In this document: positions 40,540-54,261 of the stretch, piece by piece | Layout: each line of letters starts with the position of its first letter | Numbering within the stretch: position 1 is the first letter of the stretch | NCBI RefSeq assembly: GCF_910596095.1 | Contig: NC_056545.1 | Location: 27,923,067 to 27,987,066 of the forward strand | Origin: Thunnus maccoyii | Lineage: Eukaryota; Chordata; Actinopteri; Scombriformes; Scombridae | Reading direction: 5' to 3' | DNA length: 64,000 bases | Notes under the pieces: model-generated | Told to the model about the DNA's origin: nothing | Seen by the model: the letters and a program-made list of their open reading frames with translations, nothing else | The model's database searches: none | Program-made: the position numbers and the translations under genes

Positions 40540-40860
40540 CATATTTCAAGAGAATTGGAACTAACATAGTTGATCTTAAAACATAGTTGATATAACTGAA
40601 GCTGTTGACACCATTTTATCACTGCTGGACACTTATTTGATAGGTTTCAAATTTCCACCACAACCTCCCTGTGTCTGCATGGGGAGCCCTACCTGCTCTG
40701 TTCACTGCCACAGTCCAGTTCTTCTTTTGGGCCTATCACCAATTCTGAAGTATTTCATGTACTTGATTAGTTTAAACTTCAGACAGTCAACAGGAGCTGA
40801 CAATCTAGATACTACGTATAGCACTGTAAAATGAGATTTATTTTTATTAAGAATTATTTT
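40540..40860 (+). repeat. weak LINE-like remnant in the unit flank (also 48520-48780, 55630-55890)
   Basis: The plus strand of units B and C reads TTAFDTILSLLDTYLIGF, faintly like the AFDTVDH block of LINE reverse transcriptases. A 64-65 aa open frame follows but has no gene features. This is a tentative family call; it duplicated with the array. Confidence 0.3.
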
Positions 40861-41069
40861 GAAAACTATCTTATTTTAGCATTGTTTCAATGTTTTACAT
40901 GAGTTGATTAATGGTTCATGACTTGTTAAATTGTTACAATCTTTATATTTTTATGTAAATTAGGAACTATGTGACAATATGTAGCTTGTCTGTAGTGTTT
41001 AGAATAGTTTAGATTGGGCGGAGTGATAAACCGCACAGTGAAGTGATGTATCAATAGTGATGTATGTAT

Positions 41070-41380
41070 TAGTCAGCCCACACCAGTGTGTCCCTAAACT
41101 AACTGAGGTTACAGTATCTCCTACAGTTCCAGTTCCTGCCAGGTCAGAGATGGTCATCACTGCTAAACTGGATGGATCACTTAAAGGACTGGTACTTAAT
41201 GGCTATGCAGGTGTGTTTGAACCATGCTACACTGACCAGTCATCTACTGGTTTTGCATGGACTGTGGCAAAAGCTGAACAAGGTTTCATCTATGTCAAAG
41301 CAGCTAACCCCTCCAGTGAGGAGTTACATTGTGGCACACAGATAGAAACTTTTCATGCCAGAAAATTGTGTACATTTTAA
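41070..41380 (+). mobile_element. LTR-retrotransposon (Ty3/gypsy-like) fossil fragment, unit A
   Basis: A short pol-derived fragment matching in character the segment between protease and reverse transcriptase of gypsy-like elements. It is broken and lacks LTRs. Copies at about 49010-49313 and 56120-56420, and a remnant near 60000-60080, show it was present before the array formed and was copied with it. Confidence 0.5.
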
Positions 41381-41589
41381 AGTTAAATGCATCAATCTGG
41401 TGCACTTTGAGAGCAAAATTAAGAGATTAGACCTATGAAGAACTTTGTGCTCTTGTAAACAATTTAATCATAAACACATTGGTTGGTTATATTTGTCATG
41501 TCACCACCATTCATATCTATACAACTATTATAACTATTTTCTGACATTGTTTTGTGTTCACTACTTTCTGCTGAAAACAGGAGGACAAA

Positions 41590-41645
41590 AAATGAGAGCT
41601 GCAATGATTAATCGATTAGTCGACTGACGGAATATCAATCGGTAT
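41590..41645. repeat. dispersed repeat with ATTAATCGATTAGTCGACTG motif (also 49525-49575, 56635-56690)
   Basis: GAGCTGCAACGATTAATCGA-type wording, a very common short vertebrate repeat end, present once per complete unit. Confidence 0.5.
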
Positions 41646-42093
41646 CTATTTTGATGACCAAATAACTTTTTAAGGAAAAATGACATTACATTAGCGTGAA
41701 AAATGTTTCAGCAAGATGTTGATGAGCACTGATCTCATAATGTGGGGTTTGTTCCCAACAAGAAAGAACTTTTTAAAGAGTTATTTTTTAATTCATTTGC
41801 ATTTGCTTTGCGTCGGGTCCTGCATCACTCTGTTGGGGTTCATTTCACAATAATGACCCACTCGCTGTACATTGTCCCTTAAATATTTTTATATATTTGT
41901 ATAATTTTTTACTTTATACTTTTAAGTTGTTTACATTTATCTTATTTCATTCATCGTATTTCTTTAATATTAAACTATGTGTTTTTATAGTCCACACCCT
42001 TCCTCTTCAGTCTGTAAAGTCTGGATTATGATTATTACAACTGCTGATGATATTAACATACCACTTGTTTAATCCAGATAAGAAGTGCTGCTT

Positions 42094-42876
42094 ATGCTAT
42101 TGTTGACATTGCACTGTTCTCTCATCTATGTTTCTGCAATCTCTGATTGCACATTAACGAGGCATCGGTTTCTTAATGTATCGGTCAGAGGCCTTGATAT
42201 CATTCCCAAATCATAACATACATTGGCTTATCATAATAATCATAATTATTGTTGCTGTTCTTATTTAATCTGAACAATAATGTGTAGCACACTTGTCTCG
42301 CAAGCTTATTTAATTATAGCAGATGTATAGCTTTCATGAAGTCAGCTTATTATTATTTCAAAGTAGTCCACCTTTTGGTAAAAGGCCTCATGAGCTCTTT
42401 GAATGGCTTGTTATAGATCCATGACCACAATACTTGCACAGGTTTAGTTATTGGTCAGAGCATTATTTATCTTAATAAAGCACAGGAAACTGAAGATAGT
42501 CATAAATGAGATGGTAATGGTAAATGTTGCTTTGTCAAAAATTCACATTCACGCTAACTCTGTGAATATGCATGTTACTTATCCAGTCACTTCATGCTAG
42601 TCTCCTCAGTTTATAACAAGCCTGTAAACTGGTGTTATATGGCAGGGATTGCCTAACACCACAGTTTGTTCTGCAGAATGGCCTTAAAAATGATCAGAAC
42701 CTGTTTTTCTATTCTTTATCCAAAAACATCCAGGCTAATTGTCCTATTATATTAGTGTATGTTATATTGTATGGTATACTATATAATTCAGATGAGAGAT
42801 TTTGAGTTAATTTAGAGGAAGACAGAACTCAGGGTTTGCATGATGTATTTTTGCTTGGTGGTTTGTTCAAAGAATT
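42094..42876. other. 783-bp segment present only in unit A
   Basis: Units B (about 50018) and C (about 57123) join the flanks directly (GTGCTGCTT then GACTACTTAATAG). No target duplication or inverted ends stand out, so it fits a deletion in the B/C ancestor better than an insertion in A. No gene content recognised. Confidence 0.7.
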
Positions 42877-44049
42877 GACTACTTAATAGCCTTAACTTTT
42901 GTAAACCAGTTCAATTTTTTAAAATTATTTATTTGTCATTATTAATGTTAGACAATAAAGGTTCTGCACAATAGGAGACCATGAACAGTCATGTGTATGC
43001 ATGTAGCCTATTAATTTATATTTTAGCCTACTATTAGGCCATTATTAATGCATATTAAAAAATCTGTGTGCTGTGCATGCACATTAACTACACATTGTGG
43101 CAACCTCTACATATCCCACTCCTATTGCCCCCACAGTTAAAAATATCTAGAACCGCCTCTGACCAAATTCTGTGCCTGCAAAAGTATTGACATTTCCATC
43201 AAGCTCAGCTGCACATTGTATTTAGTGCTGATTAGCAAATGTTAGCATGCCATCATGCTAAACTAACATATTCAACATGGTAAACATTATACCTACTTAA
43301 GTCTCAATAGGTATTACAGTATATGGTATTGTAGCTAAGCATTTGCATAATGTAATTATTAGCAGTTGTATCTCTATGTTTCTTGTGTAGTACTACATAT
43401 TTCCACATCTCTATGATGAAAAGTTACTCTACACTACTGCACTGCACTACTGACTGCTAGTAACTTTGTTCGTCATACATTATAAGCTAAAAAACAAATG
43501 TCAGTCTTGTTGAGAAAATGCGCAAGCCACATCATGTCACTATCAGTACTCTTTTGGTTTAGCAAAATAACAACAAAACATACTTAAAAATGTATGTAAA
43601 CAACTTTTATTTGTTAATTCAAGGAGCCAATTTATTTTCACAGTTTTTACATGCATACATTCATATGTGTTGTCACAGTGGTGTTCAAATCTATGCAGAC
43701 GTGCAATTATGAAAATGATAAAAAATAATTTATGAGTTTTAAGTTACACAAAATGAATGCATCAACAACATAGCAACAGCAATTTTTTCTTCTTTTGAAA
43801 AAGAATTACAAATAAAATACAATAAATTAGAATTAAATTAACTTTGAATAAGTAAAAAAATAAGCAATGGCTGGTGCTGCAAAAATGCAATTTCATTAAA
43901 GTATTTTAAAAAAAAGTGTAAGGTGCTGTTTATAAGAAGGGGCATATATCCAGTATATACCCTTAATTCTGTAACAATATAATTAGATATTATAGAATAT
44001 GTTATTACAAGTTATGTAAACTTTTTAACAACTTCTGTTGTCATCTGGT

Positions 44050-46748
44050 CTAGAAGTTAGTGCAACGCAAGAAGTAGCTGTTTTCCAGCACACGGAACAA
44101 CCTGCCACTCCCCATGCTGTACTCAAACATTTGGGGTCCACTGTAGAGATAAGTGAAACCTGGAGAACAGAGAATCAGTGTTAGTGTCTGTGTTTGATAA
44201 AGACTGGAAGGATTCACAGTAACTGTAAACATTCTCTCATTTCAATAGTCCTGATTTGGAAAACTCAGATCAGCCTTGAATGCTACTCACCTCTGTACTG
44301 GAGAGCTGCTGTCACCTTGCTGGTCATGCCAGAGAAGGTCTCATCAACATGTTTGGGGAATCCCTCGTCCATAGCCTGTTTGGTCTCATCATAACTACAG
44401 ATACACAGACAAGAATTAGACCGATTCACTATTTGTACACCATCATGTAAACCATTGTCACGTCTAAATTAGTCACCTGAATTGATTTCAGATCACGTCA
44501 TTTGAACACACCTGTAGTAATCTCTGCCCACAAAGAACAGAGTCTTGCGAGAATCCACGTCATACATAGCAGCATCGATTTTCTCCACAGTTATGGGCAG
44601 ACCAAAACTGGAAATTGTTTTAGGATAGCCAGGTACAAGGTCATAGCCACTGAAAGCCCACACTTTACGATCTGTAAGGAGATTCAAAGAAAATACTTTT
44701 TAGTAAACATGTAAGGGTTAATAATGTACACTTGAAAATAGTGTCAGATTAGGAGTTTTAGGTAGATTAAGAGAACACATACTTTTAAAGAGTAGGACAT
44801 TGTCTGATTGTTTGCTCTCATAAGCAGCGTTGATGTTGACAGGGGCATTAGGCCAGAAGTTTGTGATGAGACTTTGCTGAGGTGTATCGCTCTGAGGGTA
44901 GCTACGCCAGAAGAAGCTGAGAACACACAAGAACACAAATGAGTTCATAAACCTGCTCTTGTGTGAAGAGAAAACACTCAGAATGGACTTCAGTATTCAG
45001 ATATTTGAGCATTCTATGTCTGCGATACCTGTCTTTGAAGAAGTACATCTCTCCTCGCAGGGTGGCCACAGCGTCCAATACCATGGTAGAATCACAGGCA
45101 TCAGGGGTGGTGGGAGGCTGAGGTTCAGGCTGGACTGGATCCTTATCAGGGTTTGGACCTGGAGGTTGAATAAAGTCAGAGTAATGTTATGTTCAGGAGT
45201 TCCTCAGAGATTTAGGCTGAGTGCTATTTGTGCAAACAGGCAGCTATGAATCGGTCAGTTAGTACTAACCATAGAGAGACTGGATGCCGTTGACATCATC
45301 CCGGGGGAGAACAAAGGTGTCAGGGTTTCCGTATGAGTAGTTGGGATACATGAGAGCACCAGGATCTGTAGAGTGAGACAAGCCCAGGGAGTGGCCAAAC
45401 TCATGGGCAGCTACCATGAACAGGACGTATCCTACAGCAGAAAAGACAGAATTACAAGTCATATACAGATCCTCTCAATGAAGAGCATACAATATATCAT
45501 GTATATGAAAATATACACTGAGTAGTTAAGAAGTAAAATCAGACACTATGCTGGGCATAAATAACTCACCAGAGTTTGAGCGGAAGGTGAAGGTCTCATC
45601 ATCGTCAAAATGAGCATCTCCTCCAATGCCAGGGGCTGGGGCGAAGGCATGGGCAAGAGTGCCATCAGGGCCATCAAAGGGGTAAAAATCACCATGTGCT
45701 GTTAAAAGAAGCATATTTATGTCAGGTTTGGCAAACTGGATAGAATTACAAGCCATTACATGAATTACTGTTAAAAAAAGTGCAAATCAGAACTTCAAGA
45801 CACAGAAACAGCATGTAGTTAAAGCCAAGAATCTTAAGAACATCACAACTAATAAACTGAGCATAGAGAAAGTGTATAAGTGGGACATACACAGGAAATG
45901 TTGTTTAGTACTCACATCGGCGGCCAAAGGAGATCATGATGTCAGCTATGCCGCTGTAGATTCTTGTGAATCTCAGAGGAGTGACTTTGGCCCAAACCTG
46001 CAGTGCTTTCTCTATGGAGTCATCTACCTCTGCCACAGACATGTCAGGTGTGTAGTTCTCAATCCTGTAAGACAGAAAAATATAGAATATACTTCAATAA
46101 TTTATCACATGCAATGCCTAAAGTTAGTCTCTCACACATTCTCTCTTTAGATCATTCACCTGTACGTAAGACTGTTTTTCTGCCACTTATTTCCAAAGGT
46201 GGAGAAACGAGCAGAGTCCACATCCGGAACGCCACAGCGGGCCTTTTTCATCATCGCCATGGTGTCAGCATCCAGCGTCCCGGTGATCTGGAGACCAAAG
46301 AATCGCCGCATCTCAGTCAGCTTCTTGACCGCTGGGCTGATCCCCCGTCTGATAGTTGGACCGGTCTCCTCAGTTAGGTTGAAGAATTTCTTCAGGTAGC
46401 TCTGTGAGAGAAAATCAAAGTTACATACTTAAATATGCATCATCTGCAGAATATACTAATATACTCCATGCAGGAAGAAAAGATCTGTTAATATTTTAAC
46501 AGCAGGGATCAAGCAGGTACTGTGGTGAAATTCTTCATGTGTCTATAACAACGTAACATCAGAATTCAGAGAACAAAGTTTTCAAATGCACAACTTTAGT
46601 ACAACATAGTGAGAATACATGCATAAAAAGGCAAAGCAAGAACACCTACCTCTGCAAATTGCTCATCTTGAACAGTAACCTGTGATATTGGCACGCAGTG
46701 AACTGCGACCGCCAGGCTTAGTAGAATGCTGAGATTGATTGTCTTCAT
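44050..46748 (-). CDS. mmp13: MMP13-type collagenase, tandem copy B
   Basis: Exons, low to high: 44050-44159, 44291-44394, 44512-44671, 44783-44916, 45029-45158, 45270-45431, 45570-45698, 45916-46064, 46160-46401, 46650-46748 (1419 nt, 472 aa). Intact. It shares with copy A the Ala-substituted cysteine switch ([10 protein letters not shown]), the propeptide EETGPT and the hemopexin [12 protein letters not shown]. Small differences from A include Asn for Asp in VNINAAYE and Asn for Thr in LITNFW. Introns are nearly identical to A. Confidence 0.9.
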
Positions 46749-46794
46749 GTTTCCTCGTTGTAGGCAACTTGTGTTTCTGTGCTGGAGGCAGCTG

Positions 46795-46856
46795 TTATAT
46801 AGGCTGTAGACTGGGTGGGTTGAGCAACCACCTTCTTGAGTTAGTGACTCAGGAAA
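46795..46856 (-). promoter_or_regulatory. mmp13: copy B promoter: TATA and AP-1/ETS module
   Basis: TATATAA at 46795-46801; TGACTCA at 46845-46851 followed directly by GGAAA (46852-46856). Same spacing as copy A. Confidence 0.7.
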
Positions 46857-47114
46857 TATCGATAGAGGAACCAAAAATTTTCCCAGAGTAAGACTAATTA
46901 TGATGACATAACACGTTTATTGTAGTGGTACATGTAACAGAACATGCTTTGGAAGGTTCCCACAGAATAAGAGATTAGATCAATCTCATGATTCTGCCAC
47001 AAATGTACTAGTTTTAGTTTTAAAATAAATGTGTTTTATTTGTCAGTTTTAAGTTTCCCAACAGTTGTATGAAAAAGATTGACTCTGTTCCTGCTTAGGG
47101 TATCTTAAAATACT

Positions 47115-47149
<35 letters not shown>

Positions 47150-50100
47150 TCATATATACCAACATAAGATAAACATGTTGAAATTTTAAAGCTGTATTTG
47201 GATCTGGATCCAAACACAGTGAAACAGTGAAGAAACTCCAAGGATACATGTCCTATTTTTTTTCAAATAACTGTAGTATTTCATATTAATTTGCATAAAA
47301 ACTTTAAGAAACCCTCAACATGCCCAGTCTCCATCTGCTGAGGAAGATTATGTGATATGATAGAAAACTCCAGAACAGCAACTAAATGGACCTTGAGGTG
47401 AAATTGAGTTGTCAAAATTAAAAAATGTCCCTGAATGAATGTGCAAATGGACATGTTATTCACATTTATGTTTGACAATCTATTGTACCTGATATTCTTT
47501 AGTCCATCCTCAGATTTTTACAAAAAAAGTCTTTCATTAATGGTCTGACCTACAAATTGTGTGTTTCTCTGTGAGCAAACACAGATTCAAATTCAAAGTA
47601 TCTGAGTATCATCGGGGCAACTGGGATTTCTGCATTTTAGGGAATGTTGACTTAAAGTAGTTTTATGTTTTTCTTTTTTTAACAGGAACTGATTTCTGTC
47701 ATTCTGTTGATTTTTTTTAGAACTTTATTTACTTTATTTATATAATTTAATTTAATGAAAGCTTTCTGTTATCATGCTGTGCACAGAACCTTTATATATA
47801 ACACCTTTGATGAAACTGAAGGCAGAAAAGAAGATGATGTAACTACCCTCATATACATATATGTATATATACATATATATATACACACATATACACGTCT
47901 GTGTGTGTGTGTGTGTTTGTATATATGTATACATATATATATGTGTGTGTGTGTATATACATTTCACACAAAGAAAACACGGTAGTGCCTTGTCTCTATG
48001 TTTTCCTGCTGGTAGGATACAATAAATGTGCACTTTTTGGGGAGGAATGGTTAACCACAGTGCCTACTCTGTCTTATGACACCAACAAAGTCATCCTGAT
48101 TACACACACAGAAGACGACAATTAGCCAAGGTAGTGACATCAAACCCTGCTGTTTTACACAGGAATTTTATATGTTTTTATAGCACTACCAAAGGAGGAA
48201 GTAGTCTGGTCTGGTCTCTAGTATGCACCACAACAAATACTGCTATTGCATGGTAATATGAGCATATTTCAAGAGAATTGGAACTATGGGTGTAGTGTAG
48301 TTAATGCATAATTAATTGGGCAAATATTTAGATGACAAACAAACTGGGTTATTGACATGATAAGACCTGCTGAATCAGAATATGACATGTCTTTCTCTTC
48401 CTTTCTTCTCAAAGTGTAACACTGATGTAGCTTCTTTTTGGAAGAATATTAAAACTCAAAAAGAATTATTCAACTTCACTAACTATGCAGATAATGTATG
48501 AACTGGTCTCACCTCAAACATAGTTGACATAACTACAGCTTTTGACACCATTTTATCACTGCTGGACACTTATTTGATAGGTTTCAAGTTTCCACCACAA
48601 CCTCCCTGTGTCTGCATGGGGAGCCCTACCTGCTGTGTTCACTGCCACAGTCCAGTTCTTCTTTTGGGCCTATCACCAATTCTGAAGTATTTCATGTACT
48701 TGATTAGTTTAAACTTCAGACAATCAACAGGAGCCGACAATCTAGATACTACGTATAGCACTGTAAAATGAGATTTATTTTTATTAAGAATTATTTTGAA
48801 GACTATCTTATTTTAGCATTGTTTCAATGTTTTACATGAGTTGATTAATGGTTCATGACTTGTTAAATTGTTACAATCTTTATATTTTTATGTAAATTAG
48901 GAACTATGTGACAATATGTAGCTTGTCTGTAGTGTTTAGAATAGTTTAGATTGGGCGGAGTGATAAACCGCACAGTGAAGTGATGTATCAATAGTGTGTA
49001 TGTATTAGTCAGACATCAGTGTGTCCCTAAACTAACTGAGGTTACAGTATCTCCTACAGTTCCAGTTCCTGCCAGGTCAGAGATGGTCATCACTGCTAAA
49101 CTGGATGGATCACTTAAAGGACTGGTACTTAATGGCTATGCAGGTGTGTTTGAACCATGCTACACTGACCAGTCATCTACTGGTTTTGCATGGACTGTGG
49201 CAAAAGCTGAACAAGGTTTCATCTATGTCAAAGCAGCTAACCCCTCCAGTGAGGAGTTACATTGTGGCACACAGATAGAAACTTTTCATGCCAGAAAATT
49301 GTGTACATTTTAAAGTTAAATGAATCAATCTGGTGCACTTTGAGAATAAAATTAAGAGATTAGACCTATGAAGAACTTTGTGCTCTTGTAAACAATTTAA
49401 TCATAAACACATTGGTTGGTTATATTTGTCATGTCACCACAGTTCATATCTATACAACTATTATAACTATTTTCTGACATTGTTTTGTGTTCACTACTTT
49501 CTGCTGAAAACAGGAGGACAAAAAATGAGAGCTGCAACGATTAATCGATTAGTCGACTGACGGAATATCAATCGGCATCTATTTTGATGACCAAATAACT
49601 TTTTAAGGAAAAATGACATTACATTAGCGTGAAAAATGTTTTGGCAAGATGTTGATGAGCACTGATCTCATAATGTGGGGTTTGTTCCCAACGTTATTAA
49701 AGAGTTATTTTTTAATTCATTTGCATTTGCTTTGCGTCGGGTCCTGTATCACTCTGTCGGGGTTCATTTCACAATAATGACCCACTCGCTGTACATTGTC
49801 CCTTAAATATTTTTATATATTTGTATAATTTTTTACTTTATACTTTTAAGTTGTTTACATTTATCTCATTTCATTTATCGTATTTCTTTAATTTTAAACT
49901 ATGTGTTTTTATAGTCCACACCCTTCCTCTTCAGTCTGTAAAGTCTGGATTATGATTATTACAACTGCTGATGATATTAACATACCACTTGTTTAATCCA
50001 GATAAGAAGTGCTGCTTGACTACTTAATAGCCTTAACTTTTGTAAATGAGTTCAATTTTTTAAAATTATTTATTTGTCATTGTTAATGTTAGACAATAAA

Positions 50101-51160
50101 GGTTCTGCACAATAGGAGACCATGAACAGTCATGTGTATGCATGTAGCCTATTAATTTATATTTTAGCCTACTATTAGGCCATTATTAATGCATATTAAA
50201 AAATCTGTGTGCTGTGCATGCACATTAACTACACATTGTGGCAACCTCTACATATCCCACTCCTATTGCCCCCACAGTTAAAAATATCTAGAACCGCCTC
50301 TGACCAAATTCTGTGCCTGCAAAAGTATTGACATTTCCATCAAGCTCAGCTGCACATTGTATTTAGTGCTGATTAGCAAATGTTAGCATGCCATCATGCT
50401 AAACTAACATATTCAACATGGTAAACATTATACCTACTTAAGTCTCAATAGGTATTACAGTATACGGTATTGTAGCTAAGCATTTGCATAATGTAATTAT
50501 TAGCAGTTGTATCTCTATGTTTCTTGTGTAGTACTACATGTTTCCACATCTCTATGATGAAAAGTTACTCTACACTACTGCACTGCACTACTGACTGCTA
50601 GTAACTTTGTTCGTCATACATTATAAGCTAAAAAACAAATGTCAGTCTTGTTGAGAAAATGCGCAAGCCACATCATGTCACTATCAGTACTCTTTTGGTT
50701 TAGCAAAATAACAACGAAATATACTTAAAAATGTACGTAAACAACTTTTATTTGTTAATTCAAGGAGCCAATTTATTTTCACAGTTTTTACATGCATGGT
50801 GTTCAAATCTATGCAGTCGTGCAATTATGAAAATGATAAAAAAATAATTTATGAGTTTTAAGTTACACAAAATGAATGCATCAACAACATAGCAACAGCA
50901 ACATTTTGAAAAAGAATTACAAATAAAATACAATAAATTAGAATTAAATTAACTTTGAATAAGTAAAAAAATAAGCAATGGCTGGTGCTGCAAAAATGCA
51001 ATTTCATTAAAGTATTTTAAAAAAAAGTGTAAGGTGCTGTTTATAAGAAGGGGCATATATCCAGTATATACCCTTAATTCTGTAACAATATAATTAGATA
51101 TTATAGAATATGTTATTACAAGTTATGTAAACTTTTTAACAACTTCTGTTGTCATCTGGT

Positions 51161-53860
51161 CTAGAAGTTAGTGCAACGCAAGAAGTAGCTGTTTTCCAGC
51201 ACACGGAACAACCTGCCACTCGCCATGCTGTACTCAAACATTTGGGGTCCACTGTAGAGATAAGTGAAACCTGGAGAACAGAGAATCAGTGTTAGTGTCT
51301 GTGTTTGATAAAGACTGGAAGGATTCACAGTAACTGTATACATTCTCTCATTTCAATAGTCCTGATTTGGAAAACTCAGATCAGCCTTGAATGCTACTCA
51401 CCTCTGTACTGGAGAGCTGCCGTCACCTTGCTGGTCATGCCAGAGAAGGTCTCATCAACACGTTTGGGGAATCCCTCGTCCATAGTCTGTTTGGTCTCAT
51501 CATAACTACAGACACACAGACAAGAATTAGACCGATTCACTATTTGTACACCATCATGTAAACTATCGTCACATCTAAACCAGTCACCTGAATTGATTTC
51601 AGATCACGTCATTTGAACACACCTGTAGTAATATCTGCCCACAAAGAACAGAGTCTTGCGAGAGTCCACGTCATACATAACAGCATCGATTTTCTTCACA
51701 CTTTTGGGCAGACCAAAACTGGAAATTGTTTTAGGATAGCCAGGTACAAGGTCATAGCCACTGAAAGCCCACACTTTACGATCTGTAAGGAGATTCAAAG
51801 AAAATACTTTTTAGTAAACATGTAAGGGTTAATAATGTACACTTGAAAATAGTGTCAGATTAGGAGTTTTAGGTAGATTAAGAGAACACATACTTTTAAA
51901 GAGTAGGACATTGTCTGATTGTTTGCTCTCATAAGCAGCGTCGATGTTGACAGGGGCATTAGGCCAGAAGTTTGTGATGAGACTTTGCTGAGGTGTATCG
52001 CTCTGAGGGTAGCTACGCCAGAAGAAGCTGAGAACACACAAGAACACAAATGAGTTCATAAACCTGCTCTTGTGTGAAGAGAAAACACTCAGAATGGACT
52101 TCAGTATTCAGATATTTGAGCATTCTATGTCTGCGATACCTGTCTTTGAAGAAGTACATCTCTCCTCGCAGGGTGGCCACAGCGTCCAATACCATGGTAG
52201 AATCACAGGCATCAGGGGTGGTGGGAGGCTGAGGTTCAGGCTGGACTGGATCCTTATCAGGGTTTGGACCTGGAGGTTGAATAAAGTCAGAGTAATGTTA
52301 TGTTCAGGAGTTCCTCAGAGATTTAGGCTGAGTGCTATTTGTGTAAACAGGCAGCTATGAATCGGTCAGTTAGTACTAACCATAGAGAGACTGGATGCCG
52401 TTGACATCATCCCGGGGGAGAACAAAGGTGTCAGGGTTTCCGTATGAGTAGTTGGGATACATGAGAGCACCAGGATCTGTAGAGTGAGACAAGCCCAGGG
52501 AGTGGCCAAACTCATGGGCAGCTACCATGAACAGGACGTATCCTACAGCAGAAAAGACAGAATTACAAGTCATATACAGATCCTCTCAATGAGGAGCATA
52601 CAATATATCATGTATATGAAAATATACACTGAGTAGTTAAGAAGTAAAATCAGACACTATGCTGGGCATAAATAACTCACCAGAGTTTGAGCGGAAGGTG
52701 AAGGTCTCATCATCATCAAAATGAGCATCTCCTCCAATGCCAGGGGCTGGGGCGAAGGCATGGGCAAGAGTGCCATCAGGGCCATCAAAGGGGTAAAAAT
52801 CACCATGTGCTGTTAAAAGAAGCATATTTATGTCAGGTTTGGCAAACTGGATAGAATTACAGGCCATTACATGAATTACTGTTAAAAAAAATTGCAAATC
52901 AGAACTTCAAGACACAGAAACAGCATGTAGTTAAAGCCAAGAATCTTAAGAACATCACAACTAATAAACTGAGCATAGAGAAAGTGTATAAGTGGGACAT
53001 ACACAGGAAATGTTGTTTAGTACTCACATCGGCGGCCAAAGGAGATCATGATGTCAGCTATGCCGCTGTAGATTCTTGTGAATCTCAGAGGAGTGACTTT
53101 GGCCCAAACCTGCAGTGCTTTCTCTATGGAGTCATCTACCTCTGCCACAGACATGTCAGGTGTGTAGTTCTCAATCCTGTAAGACAGAAAAATATAGAAT
53201 ATACTTCAATAATTTATCACATGCAATGCCTAAGGTTAGTCTCTCACACATTCTCTCTTTAGATCATTCACCTGTACGTAAGACTGTTTTTCTGCCACTT
53301 ATTTCCAAAGGTGGAGAAACGAGCAGAGTCCACATCCGGAACGCCACAGCGGGGCTTTTTCATCATCGCCATGGTGTCAGCATCCAGCGTCCCGGTGATC
53401 TGGAGACCAAAGAATCGTCGCATCTCAGTCAGCTTCTTGACCGCTGGGCTGATCCCCCGTCTGATAGTTGGACCGCTCTCCTCAGTTAGGTTGAAGAATT
53501 TCTTCAGGTAGCTCTGTGAGAGAAAATCAAAGTTACATACTTAAATATGCATCATCTGCAGAATATACTAATATACTCCATGCAGGAAGAAAAGATCTGT
53601 TAATATTTTAACAGCAGGGATCAAGCAGGTACTGTGGTGAAATTCTTCATGTGTCTATAACAACGTAACATCAGAATTCAGAGAACAAAGTTTTCAAATG
53701 CACAACTTTAGTACAACATAGTGAGAATACATGCATAAAAAGGCAAAGCAAGAACACCTACCTCTGCAAATTGCTCATCTTGAACAGTAACCTGTGATAT
53801 TGGCACGCAGTGAACTGCGACCGCCAGGCTTAGTAGAATGCTGAGATTGATTGTCTTCAT
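51161..53860 (-). CDS. mmp13: MMP13-type collagenase, tandem copy C
   Basis: Exons, low to high: 51161-51270, 51402-51505, 51623-51782, 51894-52027, 52140-52269, 52381-52542, 52681-52809, 53028-53176, 53272-53513, 53762-53860 (1419 nt, 472 aa). Intact. Unlike A and B it has the canonical cysteine switch [10 protein letters not shown], propeptide EESGPT, and hemopexin [15 protein letters not shown] with GRYYYS. These are residues at which it sides with the founder (GLPRSVEKIDAV, GKYYFS). It keeps the Leu-Lys deletion of the array copies. Confidence 0.9.
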
Positions 53861-53906
53861 GTTTCCTCGTTGTAGGCAACTTGTGTTTCTGTGCTGGAGG
53901 CAGCTG

Positions 53907-53968
53907 TTATATAGGCTGTAGACTGGGTGGGTTGAGCAACCACCTTCTTGAGTTAGTGACTCAGGAAA
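53907..53968 (-). promoter_or_regulatory. mmp13: copy C promoter: TATA and AP-1/ETS module
   Basis: TATATAA at 53907-53913; TGACTCA at 53957-53963 followed directly by GGAAA (53964-53968). Confidence 0.7.
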
Positions 53969-54226
53969 TATCGATAGAGGAACCAAAAATTTTCCCAGAG
54001 TAAGACTAATTATGATGACATAACACGTTTATTGTAGTGGTACATGTAACAGAACATGCTTTGGAAGGTTCCCACAGAATAAGAGATTAGATCAATCTCA
54101 TGATTCTGCCACAAATGTACTAGTTTTAGTTTTAAAATAAATGTGTTTTATTTGTCAGTTTTAAGTTTCCCAACAGTTGTATGAAAAAGATTGACTCTGT
54201 TCCTGCTTAGGGTATCTTAAAATACT

Positions 54227-54261
<35 letters not shown>

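Noticed and set aside
40637-40834. 65-aa open frame repeated in units A, B and C as a small gene
   Set aside because: It is kept only because the units are young copies. No start context, signal or homology; it overlaps a LINE-like remnant.
44959-45249. Plus-strand open frames recurring opposite mmp13 exons (36856, 44959, 52070; 46003, 53115 and others)
   Set aside because: They are antisense shadows of hinge, propeptide and hemopexin exons on the minus strand.
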